Assembly (NCBI RefSeq): GCF_900111885.1
Contig: NZ_FOKG01000015.1
Coordinates: 1-64,000 of the forward strand
DNA: 64,000 bases
Direction: 5' to 3'
Source: Amycolatopsis marina
GTDB lineage: Bacteria > Actinomycetota > Actinomycetes > Mycobacteriales > Pseudonocardiaceae
In this document: one piece after another, positions 24,246 through 32,114 of the stretch
Numbering within the stretch: position 1 is the stretch's first letter
Layout of the letters: each line of letters starts with the position of its first letter
Notes under the pieces: model-generated
Seen by the model: the letters and a program-made list of their open reading frames with translations, nothing else
Told to the model about the DNA's origin: nothing
Databases searched by the model: none
Translations under genes and position numbers: made by a program

Positions 24246-25663
24246 GCTCGCTCGAAGGCGATCTTGCGCTTCTCCGGATCCACCGCCGTCAGCCGGACGG
24301 TGATCCGCTCCCCCTCCGGCAGGTCCACGCCCGCGCACTTGCCGATGACCGGCGGGTCCTCGATCAGGATCTCCGCCCGGTTCGCCTCGGCCCGCAGCAC
24401 CACGGCGCTGAAGGTGCCACCGACGTGCTCGGCGAGGATCCACGCCTCCACCTGCTCGAGGCAGGCCTTCTCGACCCTGGCGGCCAGTGCGTCCGACGCT
24501 CCCATCAGTGCGGGCAGCTCGGACAACGCGGCACGCACCCACTGTGGCACGGCCCTGCCCGCCGTCACCGCCAGACAGACCTCGGTTGCGAAGCGGTCGA
24601 CCAGCCTGCGGATCGGTGCGGTGACATGCGCATAGGGGCCACCGATTCCCGCGTGGGTGGCCAACTCGGGCGGGCTGCCGTCGAAGGCCGTGTACCCCGC
24701 ACCGCGCAGCAGCCGGGTGGTGTCGGCGTAGAGGGCGAGGGACTCCGGCCTGCCCGCGTCGAGTCCCGCCAGCAGTTCGGAGACGCTGACCTCGGCGGGC
24801 CAGTCGATACCGAGCGCCCCGGCGGAGCGACGCAGCCACTCGACGGCGTCGGGCTCGGCATCGGGCAACGTGCGCAGGACGCCGACTCCCGCCTCGATCA
24901 TGATCGAGGCGGCCGACATGCCGGTGAGCAGGGAGACCTCCGCGTTCCACGCCTCGACGTCGTGCCGGGGCCGCTGCGTGAGCACCCATCCGCCGTCGGT
25001 GTCGGAGCCGATTTCCTGCTCCGGCAGCTGCAGTTCCACCGCCCCCCTGCTGACGGCGAGTTCACGCCGGAGCCTGCCGAGCTCCGGCAGTGCCGCCACC
25101 GCAGGATGCGGATTGCCCGCGGTCAGCGCTGCCTGCACCGCCTCGTAGTCGAACTGCTCGGTCGAGCGGACCAGTGCCCGGCGCACCCGGATTTCGGTGG
25201 GTTCCGCGCCGCTGTCGGTGTCGATCGTCCACAGCACGGCCGGCCGGACCTGGCCGGGCAGCAGACTGGCCGCGCCCTCGGAGATCTCGGGCGGATGCAT
25301 GGGCACAGTGCCGTCCGGCAGGTACAGCGTCTGTCCCCGCCTGCGGGCCTCCCGGTCGACGGCGCCACCCGGCGGCACGAAGGCCGCGAGGTCGGCGATC
25401 GCGTAGTGGACCCGGAAGCCACCGGAACGCAGCCGCTCGATCAGCACTGCCTGATCAAGATCCTTCGAGCCCGGCGGGTCGATGGTCACCAGCGGCAGAC
25501 CGGTGGCGTCCTCGCGTTCGCCGTCGACGTCCACCGGATCACCCGCGACCTGTTCGGCTTCGGCCAGCACCTCGGCGGAAAAGGATTCGGGCAGGTCGAA
25601 CTCCGTGCGCAGGGCGGCGAAGTCGCCGCCCGCATCGTGGGCACGGATCACGAGAGAAGCCAC
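24242..25663 (-). CDS. RNB-domain ribonuclease (RNase II/R family)
   Basis: A 473-residue exoribonuclease-like protein. The RNB catalytic core shows TIDPPGSKDLDQA with the metal-binding aspartates, YAIADLAAFVPPGG, EISEGAASLLPGQVRPAV and the C-terminal HAGIGGPYAHVTAPIRRLVDR. It is shorter than RNase II or R: the N-terminal cold-shock domains are absent and only a short C-terminal OB-like tail follows. Short RNB proteins of this type are common in actinobacteria. It should degrade RNA 3' to 5', substrate unknown. GTG start at 25663; the stop overlaps the DUF4326 start. Confidence 0.87.
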   Translation of the reverse strand: MASLVIRAHDAGGDFAALRTEFDLPESFSAEVLAEAEQVAGDPVDVDGEREDATGLPLVTIDPPGSKDLDQAVLIERLRSGGFRVHYAIADLAAFVPPGGAVDREARRRGQTLYLPDGTVPMHPPEISEGAASLLPGQVRPAVLWTIDTDSGAEPTEIRVRRALVRSTEQFDYEAVQAALTAGNPHPAVAALPELGRLRRELAVSRGAVELQLPEQEIGSDTDGGWVLTQRPRHDVEAWNAEVSLLTGMSAASIMIEAGVGVLRTLPDAEPDAVEWLRRSAGALGIDWPAEVSVSELLAGLDAGRPESLALYADTTRLLRGAGYTAFDGSPPELATHAGIGGPYAHVTAPIRRLVDRFATEVCLAVTAGRAVPQWVRAALSELPALMGASDALAARVEKACLEQVEAWILAEHVGGTFSAVVLRAEANRAEILIEDPPVIGKCAGVDLPEGERITVRLTAVDPEKRKIAFERA

Positions 25664-25783
25664 ACGACAACCCTAACCCGGGACAGGCGCGGTATCGCCC
25701 GTTCGAGAGTAGGCCGAACGGTGTACCTTGCCCTCACCGGCAATGAAAACCAATTCCACCTTCGGCTGAATTTGGAGTCCCGC

Positions 25784-26755
25784 GTGAAGATTGCCTTCGT
25801 CGGGAAGGGCGGCAGCGGAAAAACCACACTGGCCTCGCTCTTCACGGCCTACCTGTCCGCATCGCAGCACCCCGTCCTGGCCATCGACGCCGACATCAAC
25901 CAGCACCTCGCCGTCGCGCTGGGTGCCACCGAGGAGGACGCGGCGGCCCTGCCGACCCTCGGTGACCACCTCCCGCTGATCAAGGACTACCTGCGCGGTG
26001 ACAACCCCTTGATCCCCAGCGCCGACGCGATGATCAAGACAACTCCGCCAGGACGGGGTTCACGGCTGCTGGGTCCGATGGAGGACAGCCCCATCTCCGA
26101 GGCGTGCTTCCGGGAGGTCGGCGGCGCCCGCCTCGCGGTCACCGGCAAATTCGCCGACGACGAGCTGGGCGTCGCCTGCTACCACTCGAAGGTGGGAGCC
26201 GCCGAGTTGCTGCTCAACCACCTGCTCGACGACGCGGGTGAGTACGTGGTCATGGACATGACCGCGGGAGCGGACGCATTCGCCTCCGGTCTGTTCACCC
26301 GCTTCGACGTCACCTTCCTGGTCTGCGAGCCCACCGTACGGAGCCTGGGGGTGTACCGGCAGTACGCCGAGTACGCGCGGGACTTCGGGGTCCGGCTCGC
26401 GGTGGTCGGCAACAAGGTCACCGAGGACGACGACGTCGACTTCCTGCGCGAACAACTCGGCGAAAACCTGCTGGGCTGGATCACCAGTTCCGGGCATGTG
26501 CGGGCCGCCGAACGCGGCAGGCCACGGCCGATCAGCCAACTCGAGTCGCACAATCTGGACGTGCTGGCCACGATGCTCTCCCTGGTCGACGCGAGCACCA
26601 GGGACTGGCAGCGCTACCAGGAGCAGGCCGTGGAGTTCCATCTGCGCAACGCGCGGGCGTGGGGCAACGACCGTGCTGGAGCCGACCTCGCCGCACAGGT
26701 CGATCCCGGCTTCGTCCCCGGTCCCCGCCTGCTGGCCGGCGCCCGCGAGGGCTGA
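25784..26755 (+). CDS. CooC-like P-loop ATPase (deviant Walker family)
   Basis: A 323-residue MinD/ArsA-class ATPase. The deviant P-loop GKGGSGKTT is at residues 7-15, followed by AIDADINQHLA and the switch DMTAGADAFASGLF. In the family such proteins (CooC, NifH-like, Mrp) insert metals or position complexes. CooC itself helps nickel insertion into CO dehydrogenase, but no CO dehydrogenase, hydrogenase or urease gene is present here. The GTG at 25784 has GGAG about 9 nt upstream. It is read divergently from the RNase operon, 120 bp apart. Confidence 0.8.
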   Translation: MKIAFVGKGGSGKTTLASLFTAYLSASQHPVLAIDADINQHLAVALGATEEDAAALPTLGDHLPLIKDYLRGDNPLIPSADAMIKTTPPGRGSRLLGPMEDSPISEACFREVGGARLAVTGKFADDELGVACYHSKVGAAELLLNHLLDDAGEYVVMDMTAGADAFASGLFTRFDVTFLVCEPTVRSLGVYRQYAEYARDFGVRLAVVGNKVTEDDDVDFLREQLGENLLGWITSSGHVRAAERGRPRPISQLESHNLDVLATMLSLVDASTRDWQRYQEQAVEFHLRNARAWGNDRAGADLAAQVDPGFVPGPRLLAGAREG

Positions 26756-26787
26756 GCACGCAAACCGCTACCGGTTCAGCCGCCCGG

Positions 26788-26985
26788 TCAGTTCCACTCG
26801 GCGTCCTCCGCGTCGGCCTTCCTGGTCCGCTCCCTGGCGATCTCCAGCGCGCGGCGCGCGGTCGCCTCGTCGGGATAGGGGCCGAGCAGGTCGATCGCAC
26901 GGGACCGCTCGAGATGTTCCACCTCGCCGGTTCGCGTGTTGTAGTACCAGCCGGTGTCCGGATTCGGATCGCTTCCTGGTGCCAT
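26788..26985 (-). CDS. Small conserved actinobacterial protein, SPOR-domain-like
   Basis: A 65-residue acidic protein beginning MAPGSDPNPDTGWYYNTRTG and ending in a charged helix (ALEIARERTRKADAEDAEW). It resembles the small actinobacterial proteins annotated as SPOR-like, with a GWYYNTRTGEVE start and a GPYPDEATARRALE segment like the tyrosine/Ala-rich repeat of SPOR domains. No function is assigned. The ATG at 26985 is preferred; an upstream ATG at 27039 would run into the next gene. It may be the last gene of the secretion-like transcript. Confidence 0.7.
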   Translation of the reverse strand: MAPGSDPNPDTGWYYNTRTGEVEHLERSRAIDLLGPYPDEATARRALEIARERTRKADAEDAEWN

Positions 26986-27035
26986 GCACCGAGCCTCGCA
27001 CCGATCCGGCGCCGGGGCCACCCTGCGGCCACTAC

Positions 27036-28064
27036 TCACCGGCGGTAGCGGTACGGAATCTCGGTCGGGTCGCCGGTCGGCCCGAACTGCTCGCCCTCGG
27101 CGTCAGCACCCTTGGCTTCACCGTGGTCAGCGGCGGTTTCTCCGGACTCGGGCAACTCGTCGAACCAGCCCCGCGCACCCGCGCCGGGCATCCCGACGCC
27201 TCTGGGCGGCGTGTCCGGCTCCTGCCGGGCCGGCTCGGCGGGTCGCGCCGGGGCCGGCGACGGCTCCTGCGGTCGCGGGGCCGTGTTCGGTTGCGGCGCG
27301 CTCTGCTGCGGCCGGCTCTGCGGTTCGGGTCGCTGCTCCGCCTGGGGCGTTGACGGTTGCGCCTGCCGGGCCGGCTGCGCGCGCTCCTGCGTCTGCGGTG
27401 CCTGCTTCGACTCCGCGGGTGGCGCGGGTGCCGCACTCCGGGTCGTATGCCACACCGGCTGTGGTCCGATGTTCATCGGCGCAGGCGTGCGGGGCTGCGC
27501 CGGCGGCGGTTGTGGCGGCGCAGGCTGCTGGTGCGCGGGCGGCGGAACGGGACCGGACGGCGGGGCGCTCTGCCGGGCTTGCGGGCGGGCCACGGGCGGC
27601 ACGATCGGGTCCAGGCAGGACACCAGCACGGTCGTGTTGTCCGGGTCCTCGACCTTGCGACCGCTGCGCTCGCGATAGACCATGTCGCCGCCGACGTCGA
27701 TCTCCACCAGGTAGCCCGCCTCGGCGAGTTGCTCCTCGTCCAGATCGACAAGTCGCTCGTATCGGGAGGGAACCACCCGGTAGATGGGCCAGGTCAGCCT
27801 GCCGTGCTGCTCGTGGAACTGCGCCAGCAGGTGGACGAGTTGCTGCTGCCACGGCAACGACATGCCCTCGGCCAGCGAACGCGGCAGCACGACGTAACCC
27901 GAGTCCACCCCGGGCCAGCCGTGCGCGAGGTAGTCCGCGAGGGGCGTGCTGGACGCGGGTGGACCCGAGGGCCGGGGCAGCTGCGGGGGACCGAACATGT
28001 TCCGCGGGTCCTCCGGGAGCTGCTGCCCCCGCGGCTTGCCCCGCTTGCCGAACTTCTTCGCCAT
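27036..28064 (-). CDS. Proline/glutamine-rich protein linked to the secretion-like cluster
   Basis: A 342-residue protein in two parts. The first 150 residues are globular, with WQQQLVHLLAQFHEQHGRLT and PSRYERLVDLDEEQLAEAGY, and a basic N-terminus MAKKFGKRGKPRG. The rest (about 155-325) is a disordered stretch dominated by Pro, Gln, Ala and Glu. There is no signal peptide or membrane helix, so it is cytoplasmic. It is encoded 96 nt after the NlpC/P60 gene on the same strand, so it may belong to the same operon and act as an accessory or substrate-handling factor. No known domain was recognised. Confidence 0.65.
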   Translation of the reverse strand: MAKKFGKRGKPRGQQLPEDPRNMFGPPQLPRPSGPPASSTPLADYLAHGWPGVDSGYVVLPRSLAEGMSLPWQQQLVHLLAQFHEQHGRLTWPIYRVVPSRYERLVDLDEEQLAEAGYLVEIDVGGDMVYRERSGRKVEDPDNTTVLVSCLDPIVPPVARPQARQSAPPSGPVPPPAHQQPAPPQPPPAQPRTPAPMNIGPQPVWHTTRSAAPAPPAESKQAPQTQERAQPARQAQPSTPQAEQRPEPQSRPQQSAPQPNTAPRPQEPSPAPARPAEPARQEPDTPPRGVGMPGAGARGWFDELPESGETAADHGEAKGADAEGEQFGPTGDPTEIPYRYRR

Positions 28065-28160
28065 AGTCCCTTCTCAGTGTCCTTTGGGCAAACGCGCGTC
28101 ACGATCGACTCCGCGTTCTCGGGGCACTATCGCCACAAATCTCCGTTCACCAACACGCTC

Positions 28161-29156
28161 TCAGACGCCGGGCCGGATGGCCTGCGCAACGAGTTCGCCC
28201 TCATCCCACGAGACCGACCTGGTGTGCACCGGCACACCACTCTGCTGCGCTTCCACAATCTTCCCGTCACCCAGGTACATCGCAACATGATGAATAGTCT
28301 TCGGATTTGCCTCGTCGTAGGCCCAGAACAGCAGGTCCCCCGGCTGGGCCTCCTCGACCGGCAGCATCGCCCCCGCCTTGTACTGGTCGCGGGACACGCG
28401 CGGCAGGTTGATGCCCGCGGCCTCGTACGCCCGCAGCATCAGCCCGGAGCAGTCGTAGGAGTCGGGGCCGGTGGCCCCCCACACGTACGGTTTACCCTGC
28501 TCCCGCAGGGCGAACTGGATCGCCGCGGCCGCCGCCTTGTTCGGCGGCAGGACGGCGCCGGCGCTCTCGCCGCAGCCCGCGGCGTCGGTGACCTGCCCCA
28601 GGTTCTCCACCAGGTGGACGGCCATGGCCTCCCACTTGTGGTAGCGGTCGGGAAAACCCGAACGCTCCACCGCCTGCGCGGCGGCGCCGGGACGAAGATT
28701 CTCCCAGTCCGGGACGGCCTCGAGCACGTCGTAGAACTTGTTGACCTGGTACGGCGGGTTGGTCACCTGCTCTGGTGTGCCCCAGCCCATCGACGGCCGC
28801 ATCTGGAAGATGCCGAGTGAGTCCCGGTCACCGTAGTTCAGGTTGCGCAACCCGGACTCCGTCATGCCCGCCTGGATGGCCACCTGCCACGCCCTCGGCG
28901 ACATGTTCCGCTGCTTGCCGATGGAGATGATCAGCGCGACGATGGCGAGCTGTTCCTCCTCGAGATTGGCCGCGTCCGCCTCGCCGTTGCCCTGCCCCGG
29001 TTGTGAAGGACCGACCGCGGCCTCACAGCTGAGGTTGGTCACCCCCTGCGCTTCCAGCTGCGCCTGGTCACCGACGACCTTGGCGACCGTGCCCGTGGTC
29101 AGCACGGCCGCGAACACGGCGGTGACGAGCACCCCGACCAGAATTCCGATACGCAT
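28161..29156 (-). CDS. Transglycosylase-like / NlpC-P60 cell-wall hydrolase (VirB1-like)
   Basis: A 331-residue exported protein. An N-terminal hydrophobic segment (GILVGVLVTAVFAAVLTTGTV) anchors or exports it. Residues about 75-180 look like a lysozyme/transglycosylase domain (MTESGLRNLNYGDRDSLGIFQMRPSMGWG). Residues about 210-331 are an NlpC/P60 domain with catalytic Cys in YDCSGLMLRAY and His in IHHVAMYLGDG. Two peptidoglycan-cutting domains in one protein suit the VirB1-type role of opening the wall for a secretion apparatus. It follows the VirB8-like gene after 51 nt on the same strand. Confidence 0.85.
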   Translation of the reverse strand: MRIGILVGVLVTAVFAAVLTTGTVAKVVGDQAQLEAQGVTNLSCEAAVGPSQPGQGNGEADAANLEEEQLAIVALIISIGKQRNMSPRAWQVAIQAGMTESGLRNLNYGDRDSLGIFQMRPSMGWGTPEQVTNPPYQVNKFYDVLEAVPDWENLRPGAAAQAVERSGFPDRYHKWEAMAVHLVENLGQVTDAAGCGESAGAVLPPNKAAAAAIQFALREQGKPYVWGATGPDSYDCSGLMLRAYEAAGINLPRVSRDQYKAGAMLPVEEAQPGDLLFWAYDEANPKTIHHVAMYLGDGKIVEAQQSGVPVHTRSVSWDEGELVAQAIRPGV

Positions 29157-29207
29157 CGTCTACCCCACCCCCAGGTGGGGCGACACCGAGCACCCGCGGA
29201 TCACGGC

Positions 29208-29819
29208 CTAGCCCGCCTCGTCGTAGTGCGCGACCCGCCAGCCCGCGTTGGTCTGCACCACGGTCAGGCTGAGCGTGGGTCCGTCGGTCGGTACCTCGGC
29301 CTCGACCGAACTGGTGAAGGCACTGGTGGCGGTGGCCTTGCCTGCCACCTTGGTGGCAGGGATGTTGGCGAGTTCCACCGTCGACATCACCGGGAGGTAC
29401 TCCTCGGTGGTGTAGGGACGCAGGCCGTCCAGCCACTGCTCGACGGTCATGCCCTCGGGATGGTTCACCCACGCCGTCGCCCACTGCTCCGCGACCCGCA
29501 GCGCCGCGGGGTCGGGGTCGTCCGGCGTCGGGGTCTCCCTCGGCTCGGTCAGGCGTGTCGGCAGGGGTTTGCTGCCGTCCTGATCCGACTCATCCGACCC
29601 GGTGGTCGAGTCCCCCTCGTTCTGCGACGACTCACCCGTGGCGGCGCTCGGACCAGATCCGCTGTCACCGCCCGGCAGCTGCGGTATCACGATGCCCAGC
29701 GTCACCACGACGGCGAGCAGGACAACGAGGGTTCCCGCGAGGTGCACGGGCGAGCGCAACGGCCAGCCCCACAGTTTGCGATAGACGGCGGCCCTGCCGC
29801 GGTTGGTCCTGATCGGCAT
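29208..29819 (-). CDS. TcpC/VirB8-like bitopic membrane protein
   Basis: A 203-residue protein with a short cytoplasmic start, one membrane helix (about 29-49, VHLAGTLVVLLAVVVTLGIV), an acidic Ser/Asp-rich linker (about 52-95) and a compact extracytoplasmic domain. That domain (LRVAEQWATAWVNHPEGMTVEQWLDGLRPYTTEEYL onward) has the helix-plus-sheet layout of the NTF2-like VirB8/TcpC conjugation proteins, ending in LSLTVVQTNAGWRVAHYDEAG. VirB8-like proteins link inner-membrane parts to the channel. The gene sits 3 nt downstream of the VirB6-like gene. The assignment is by layout plus context. Confidence 0.7.
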   Translation of the reverse strand: MPIRTNRGRAAVYRKLWGWPLRSPVHLAGTLVVLLAVVVTLGIVIPQLPGGDSGSGPSAATGESSQNEGDSTTGSDESDQDGSKPLPTRLTEPRETPTPDDPDPAALRVAEQWATAWVNHPEGMTVEQWLDGLRPYTTEEYLPVMSTVELANIPATKVAGKATATSAFTSSVEAEVPTDGPTLSLTVVQTNAGWRVAHYDEAG

Positions 29820-29822
29820 CGG

Positions 29823-31958
29823 CTACCCCCGCACCGCACGGTCGGTGTCCCTGAAGTCCTCCCGGACCTCAAGGCCTCGCGATGGCCGGTACAGCACGAA
29901 CACCGGCTTGCCTGCGACGACCTCCGGATCCACTCGCCGGGGACCGGTCCTCGGCTGTGGAACGTCCGGGGTGTAGGCCAGCTGCGCAGGCGAACGCTGG
30001 TACCCGCCGGTGTCCGCACCGACCGCGGACATCCGGGAGGGCACCACGACGGGATCGGGGTCCTCGCCCCGGTCCCATCGGCGATCGGACACCGGCGCGG
30101 TGTCCACCCGCCTGCTCGCCGCCGCGGTGAAGCCCGCGCCCTGACCGATTGATCCGGCGGGCATGTAGTCCCCCGGCGCACCGACTCCTGGGCGGAAGGC
30201 GGGGTACTCGGCACCCGTGCCACCCGCAGGCAGCCCGGGCCGTGAACCAGGACCCGACACCTCGCCACCGGGCCACGCTCCCGACCAGGCAGCGGCGGGA
30301 CGCTGCCCAGCCGCCGCGCCGTCCATTCGCTGGGCACTCGCGAACACCGTGCTCGCCTCCGGCCGGACCCGCCTGCCACCGACCGTCGCGCCGAGCGGGC
30401 CGCGCTTCTCCGCGTTGCCCGCGACGTCGTCGGTGTCGCGGACGTTCTGCCAGAACTCGTCCTGCGGTGTCGGCCCCTCCTGCTGCTTGCGGAACCGGGA
30501 GAACAGCCCGCTCTTCGGCGACGGTACGGCCGAGCCGACCATCCCGACCGACATCTCGACCATCTGCCAGAGCCGTCGTCCCGGCCTGCCGACGAGGAAC
30601 AGCAGGATCGTCACCAGCCCGGCCATCACCATCTGGGTGAGCATCGACAGCGCGCTGCCCGCGTCGAAGATCGCCTGCAGGAGCAGCGCGTGCACCCCCG
30701 CGAGCACCGAGAGCACCACCAGGTTGAACGCGACGGCGCCCGCCACCTTCGCCACCCTGCGCAGGATGTCGTGGTGCAGCAGGGCGACGAGCCCGATCAA
30801 CGGCGCGGTCAGGGTGAACAGCCGCACCAGCACCTGTGCCAGTAGCACGGCGGCCTTGGCGAAGAGCTGGAACAGCGAGTAGACCAGGCTCTGCAGGAAG
30901 GCCAGCAGACCGGATCCGGTACGGCTGCCGTCCTCACCGGTGAAGTACCCGGTGGCCGGGCCCAGCTGGGTGGAGATCTCCTTGAACTCCGCCTTCTTCG
31001 CGTCGACGACCGCCTGGTCGGCGTCCGCGCCGTCGCGGACCTGGGCCCAGGTGAAGGCCTGGGCGTCCAGCAACGGCCTGCCGAACTGCTCGGCCTGTGG
31101 CGCCTCCGGAGAGCCGAACTCACCGCGCAACCAGTTCTTGTAGACGACCTCGTTGTGCAGATTGGTCGGCAGCACGTGCCGGATGACCCGGTTCTCCGAC
31201 TCGTCCACGAACCCGGCCTGGATGTTCGTCGTGGTCTGCACGATCGCCGAGTCGATCTCGTCGTAGAACCGCAACATCGCGAACGACGACGCGGCCAGCC
31301 ACACCCCGGCAAGTGCGTACAGCGCCCGCTTGCTGACCGCGGACAGGTCACCGCGCCAGATGTTGCGGAACAACATGATCGCCAGCAACAGCGCGGCCAG
31401 CCCGAACAGCTGGCCGTAGATGTTGTTGTAGACCTTCTCCGCCCCGGACCGCACGGCGTCGTAGAGCGGGGTGAGCAGGCCACCCTTCATCACCGTGTAG
31501 TGCAGCGAGTTGGTCGCCCCGACGATGTTCTTGCCGAGGTTGAACAGCTGGTTGCCCGCCCACGTGTCGATGGTCGAGTTCGGGTCGGTGATACCGGACA
31601 ACGGTCCGCAGTCGGTCTCGAACACGTGCCACACGGCACCCGCGTAGCTGTAGTCGAAGTAGGCGCTGCCCGCCTCGCCCTGGCTGTGCGCCGGGTCGAG
31701 CGCGCCGACCATCCCCGAACCAGGCCGCTCGGGGTTGGGCGCCTCGCCGCAGGCCGCGGCGGAGGCCGACGGCCCGAGGAACAGGGCCTGCAGACCGAGG
31801 ATCGCGACCACCATCAGCAGCGCGGAACGCCGCTGCGTGGCCGCGCTGCGCCTGCCCGCCTTGCCCAGCACCGGCTCGCCTCGACGGCGACGCCGCCGGG
31901 CCACCTGCCAACACCGGGCGAGGAGCAGCAGCGACAGAACCGTCAACAGCGTGATCAC
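29823..31958 (-). CDS. VirB6/TrbL-like polytopic membrane protein
   Basis: A 711-residue protein. An N-terminal segment and a second hydrophobic stretch (ALLMVVAILGLQALFLGPSASAA) act as signal or anchor. A long extracytoplasmic region with cysteines follows (about 70-150). Then come about six hydrophobic helices (from IYGQLFGLAALLLAIMLF, about 185, to LVTILLFLVGRPG, about 470) and a disordered cytoplasmic tail of 230 residues. This is the layout of VirB6/TrbL translocation-channel proteins of type IV secretion systems in Gram-positives. The GTG at 31958 overlaps by 4 bp with the tiny ORF upstream. Confidence 0.75.
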   Translation of the reverse strand: MITLLTVLSLLLLARCWQVARRRRRRGEPVLGKAGRRSAATQRRSALLMVVAILGLQALFLGPSASAAACGEAPNPERPGSGMVGALDPAHSQGEAGSAYFDYSYAGAVWHVFETDCGPLSGITDPNSTIDTWAGNQLFNLGKNIVGATNSLHYTVMKGGLLTPLYDAVRSGAEKVYNNIYGQLFGLAALLLAIMLFRNIWRGDLSAVSKRALYALAGVWLAASSFAMLRFYDEIDSAIVQTTTNIQAGFVDESENRVIRHVLPTNLHNEVVYKNWLRGEFGSPEAPQAEQFGRPLLDAQAFTWAQVRDGADADQAVVDAKKAEFKEISTQLGPATGYFTGEDGSRTGSGLLAFLQSLVYSLFQLFAKAAVLLAQVLVRLFTLTAPLIGLVALLHHDILRRVAKVAGAVAFNLVVLSVLAGVHALLLQAIFDAGSALSMLTQMVMAGLVTILLFLVGRPGRRLWQMVEMSVGMVGSAVPSPKSGLFSRFRKQQEGPTPQDEFWQNVRDTDDVAGNAEKRGPLGATVGGRRVRPEASTVFASAQRMDGAAAGQRPAAAWSGAWPGGEVSGPGSRPGLPAGGTGAEYPAFRPGVGAPGDYMPAGSIGQGAGFTAAASRRVDTAPVSDRRWDRGEDPDPVVVPSRMSAVGADTGGYQRSPAQLAYTPDVPQPRTGPRRVDPEVVAGKPVFVLYRPSRGLEVREDFRDTDRAVRG

Positions 31959-32020
31959 GGCGAATCACCGGCCCCGTCGGCACAGGGGCCACCCACGTCA
32001 CCTCGTGCAGGTTTGCTCAT
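31955..32020 (-). CDS. Possible 21-residue micro-ORF (second MSKPARGD copy)
   Basis: The ORF encodes MSKPARGDVGGPCADGAGDS plus a final Pro. Its ATG overlaps the stop of the preceding micro-ORF by 4 bp (ATGA), and its own TGA overlaps the GTG of the VirB6-like gene by 4 bp (GTGA). The first 8 residues are identical to those of the preceding micro-ORF because they lie in a 27-bp direct repeat. It could be a true small protein, a coupling device that lets ribosomes pass between two large genes, or chance coding in a repeat. No Shine-Dalgarno sequence is visible. Confidence 0.35.
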   Translation of the reverse strand: MSKPARGDVGGPCADGAGDSP

Positions 32021-32114
32021 GCAGTGTCACCCGGCCTCGCTCCGCTCCGCGTGCAGGGCATTCGCCCCTCACCACAGAACTGCCCCGCGTCACCTCGTGC
32101 AGGTTTGCTCATGC
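31996..32114. repeat. 27-bp direct repeat pair between virB4-like and virB6-like genes
   Basis: Bases 31996-32022 and 32088-32114 are identical over 27 bp and are 92 bp apart. On the minus strand each starts with GCATGAGCAAACCTGCACGA, so each contains an ATG and the codons for MSKPARGD. The first half of one unit coincides with the stop of the VirB4-like gene. This may be a duplicated coding start or a member of a dispersed intergenic repeat family. No third copy was noticed in the window. Confidence 0.85.
32017..32112 (-). CDS. Possible 31-residue micro-ORF (first MSKPARGD copy)
   Basis: The ORF encodes a basic, Gly-rich 31-residue peptide, MSKPARGDAGQFCGEGRMPC followed by TRSGARPGDTA. The ATG overlaps the VirB4-like stop by 4 bp (ATGA) and its TGA overlaps the next micro-ORF in the same way. 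The chain VirB4-like, this ORF, the second micro-ORF and the VirB6-like gene therefore has no untranslated base. Two cysteines are present. Whether a stable peptide is made is unknown. Confidence 0.4.
   Translation of the reverse strand: MSKPARGDAGQFCGEGRMPCTRSGARPGDTA

Noticed and set aside
25741..25783. Zur-box-like sequence (AATGAAAACCAATT) before the CooC-like gene
   Set aside because: Only one half resembles the known TGAAAA-type half site and the second half does not match, so it is below what I would report as a site.
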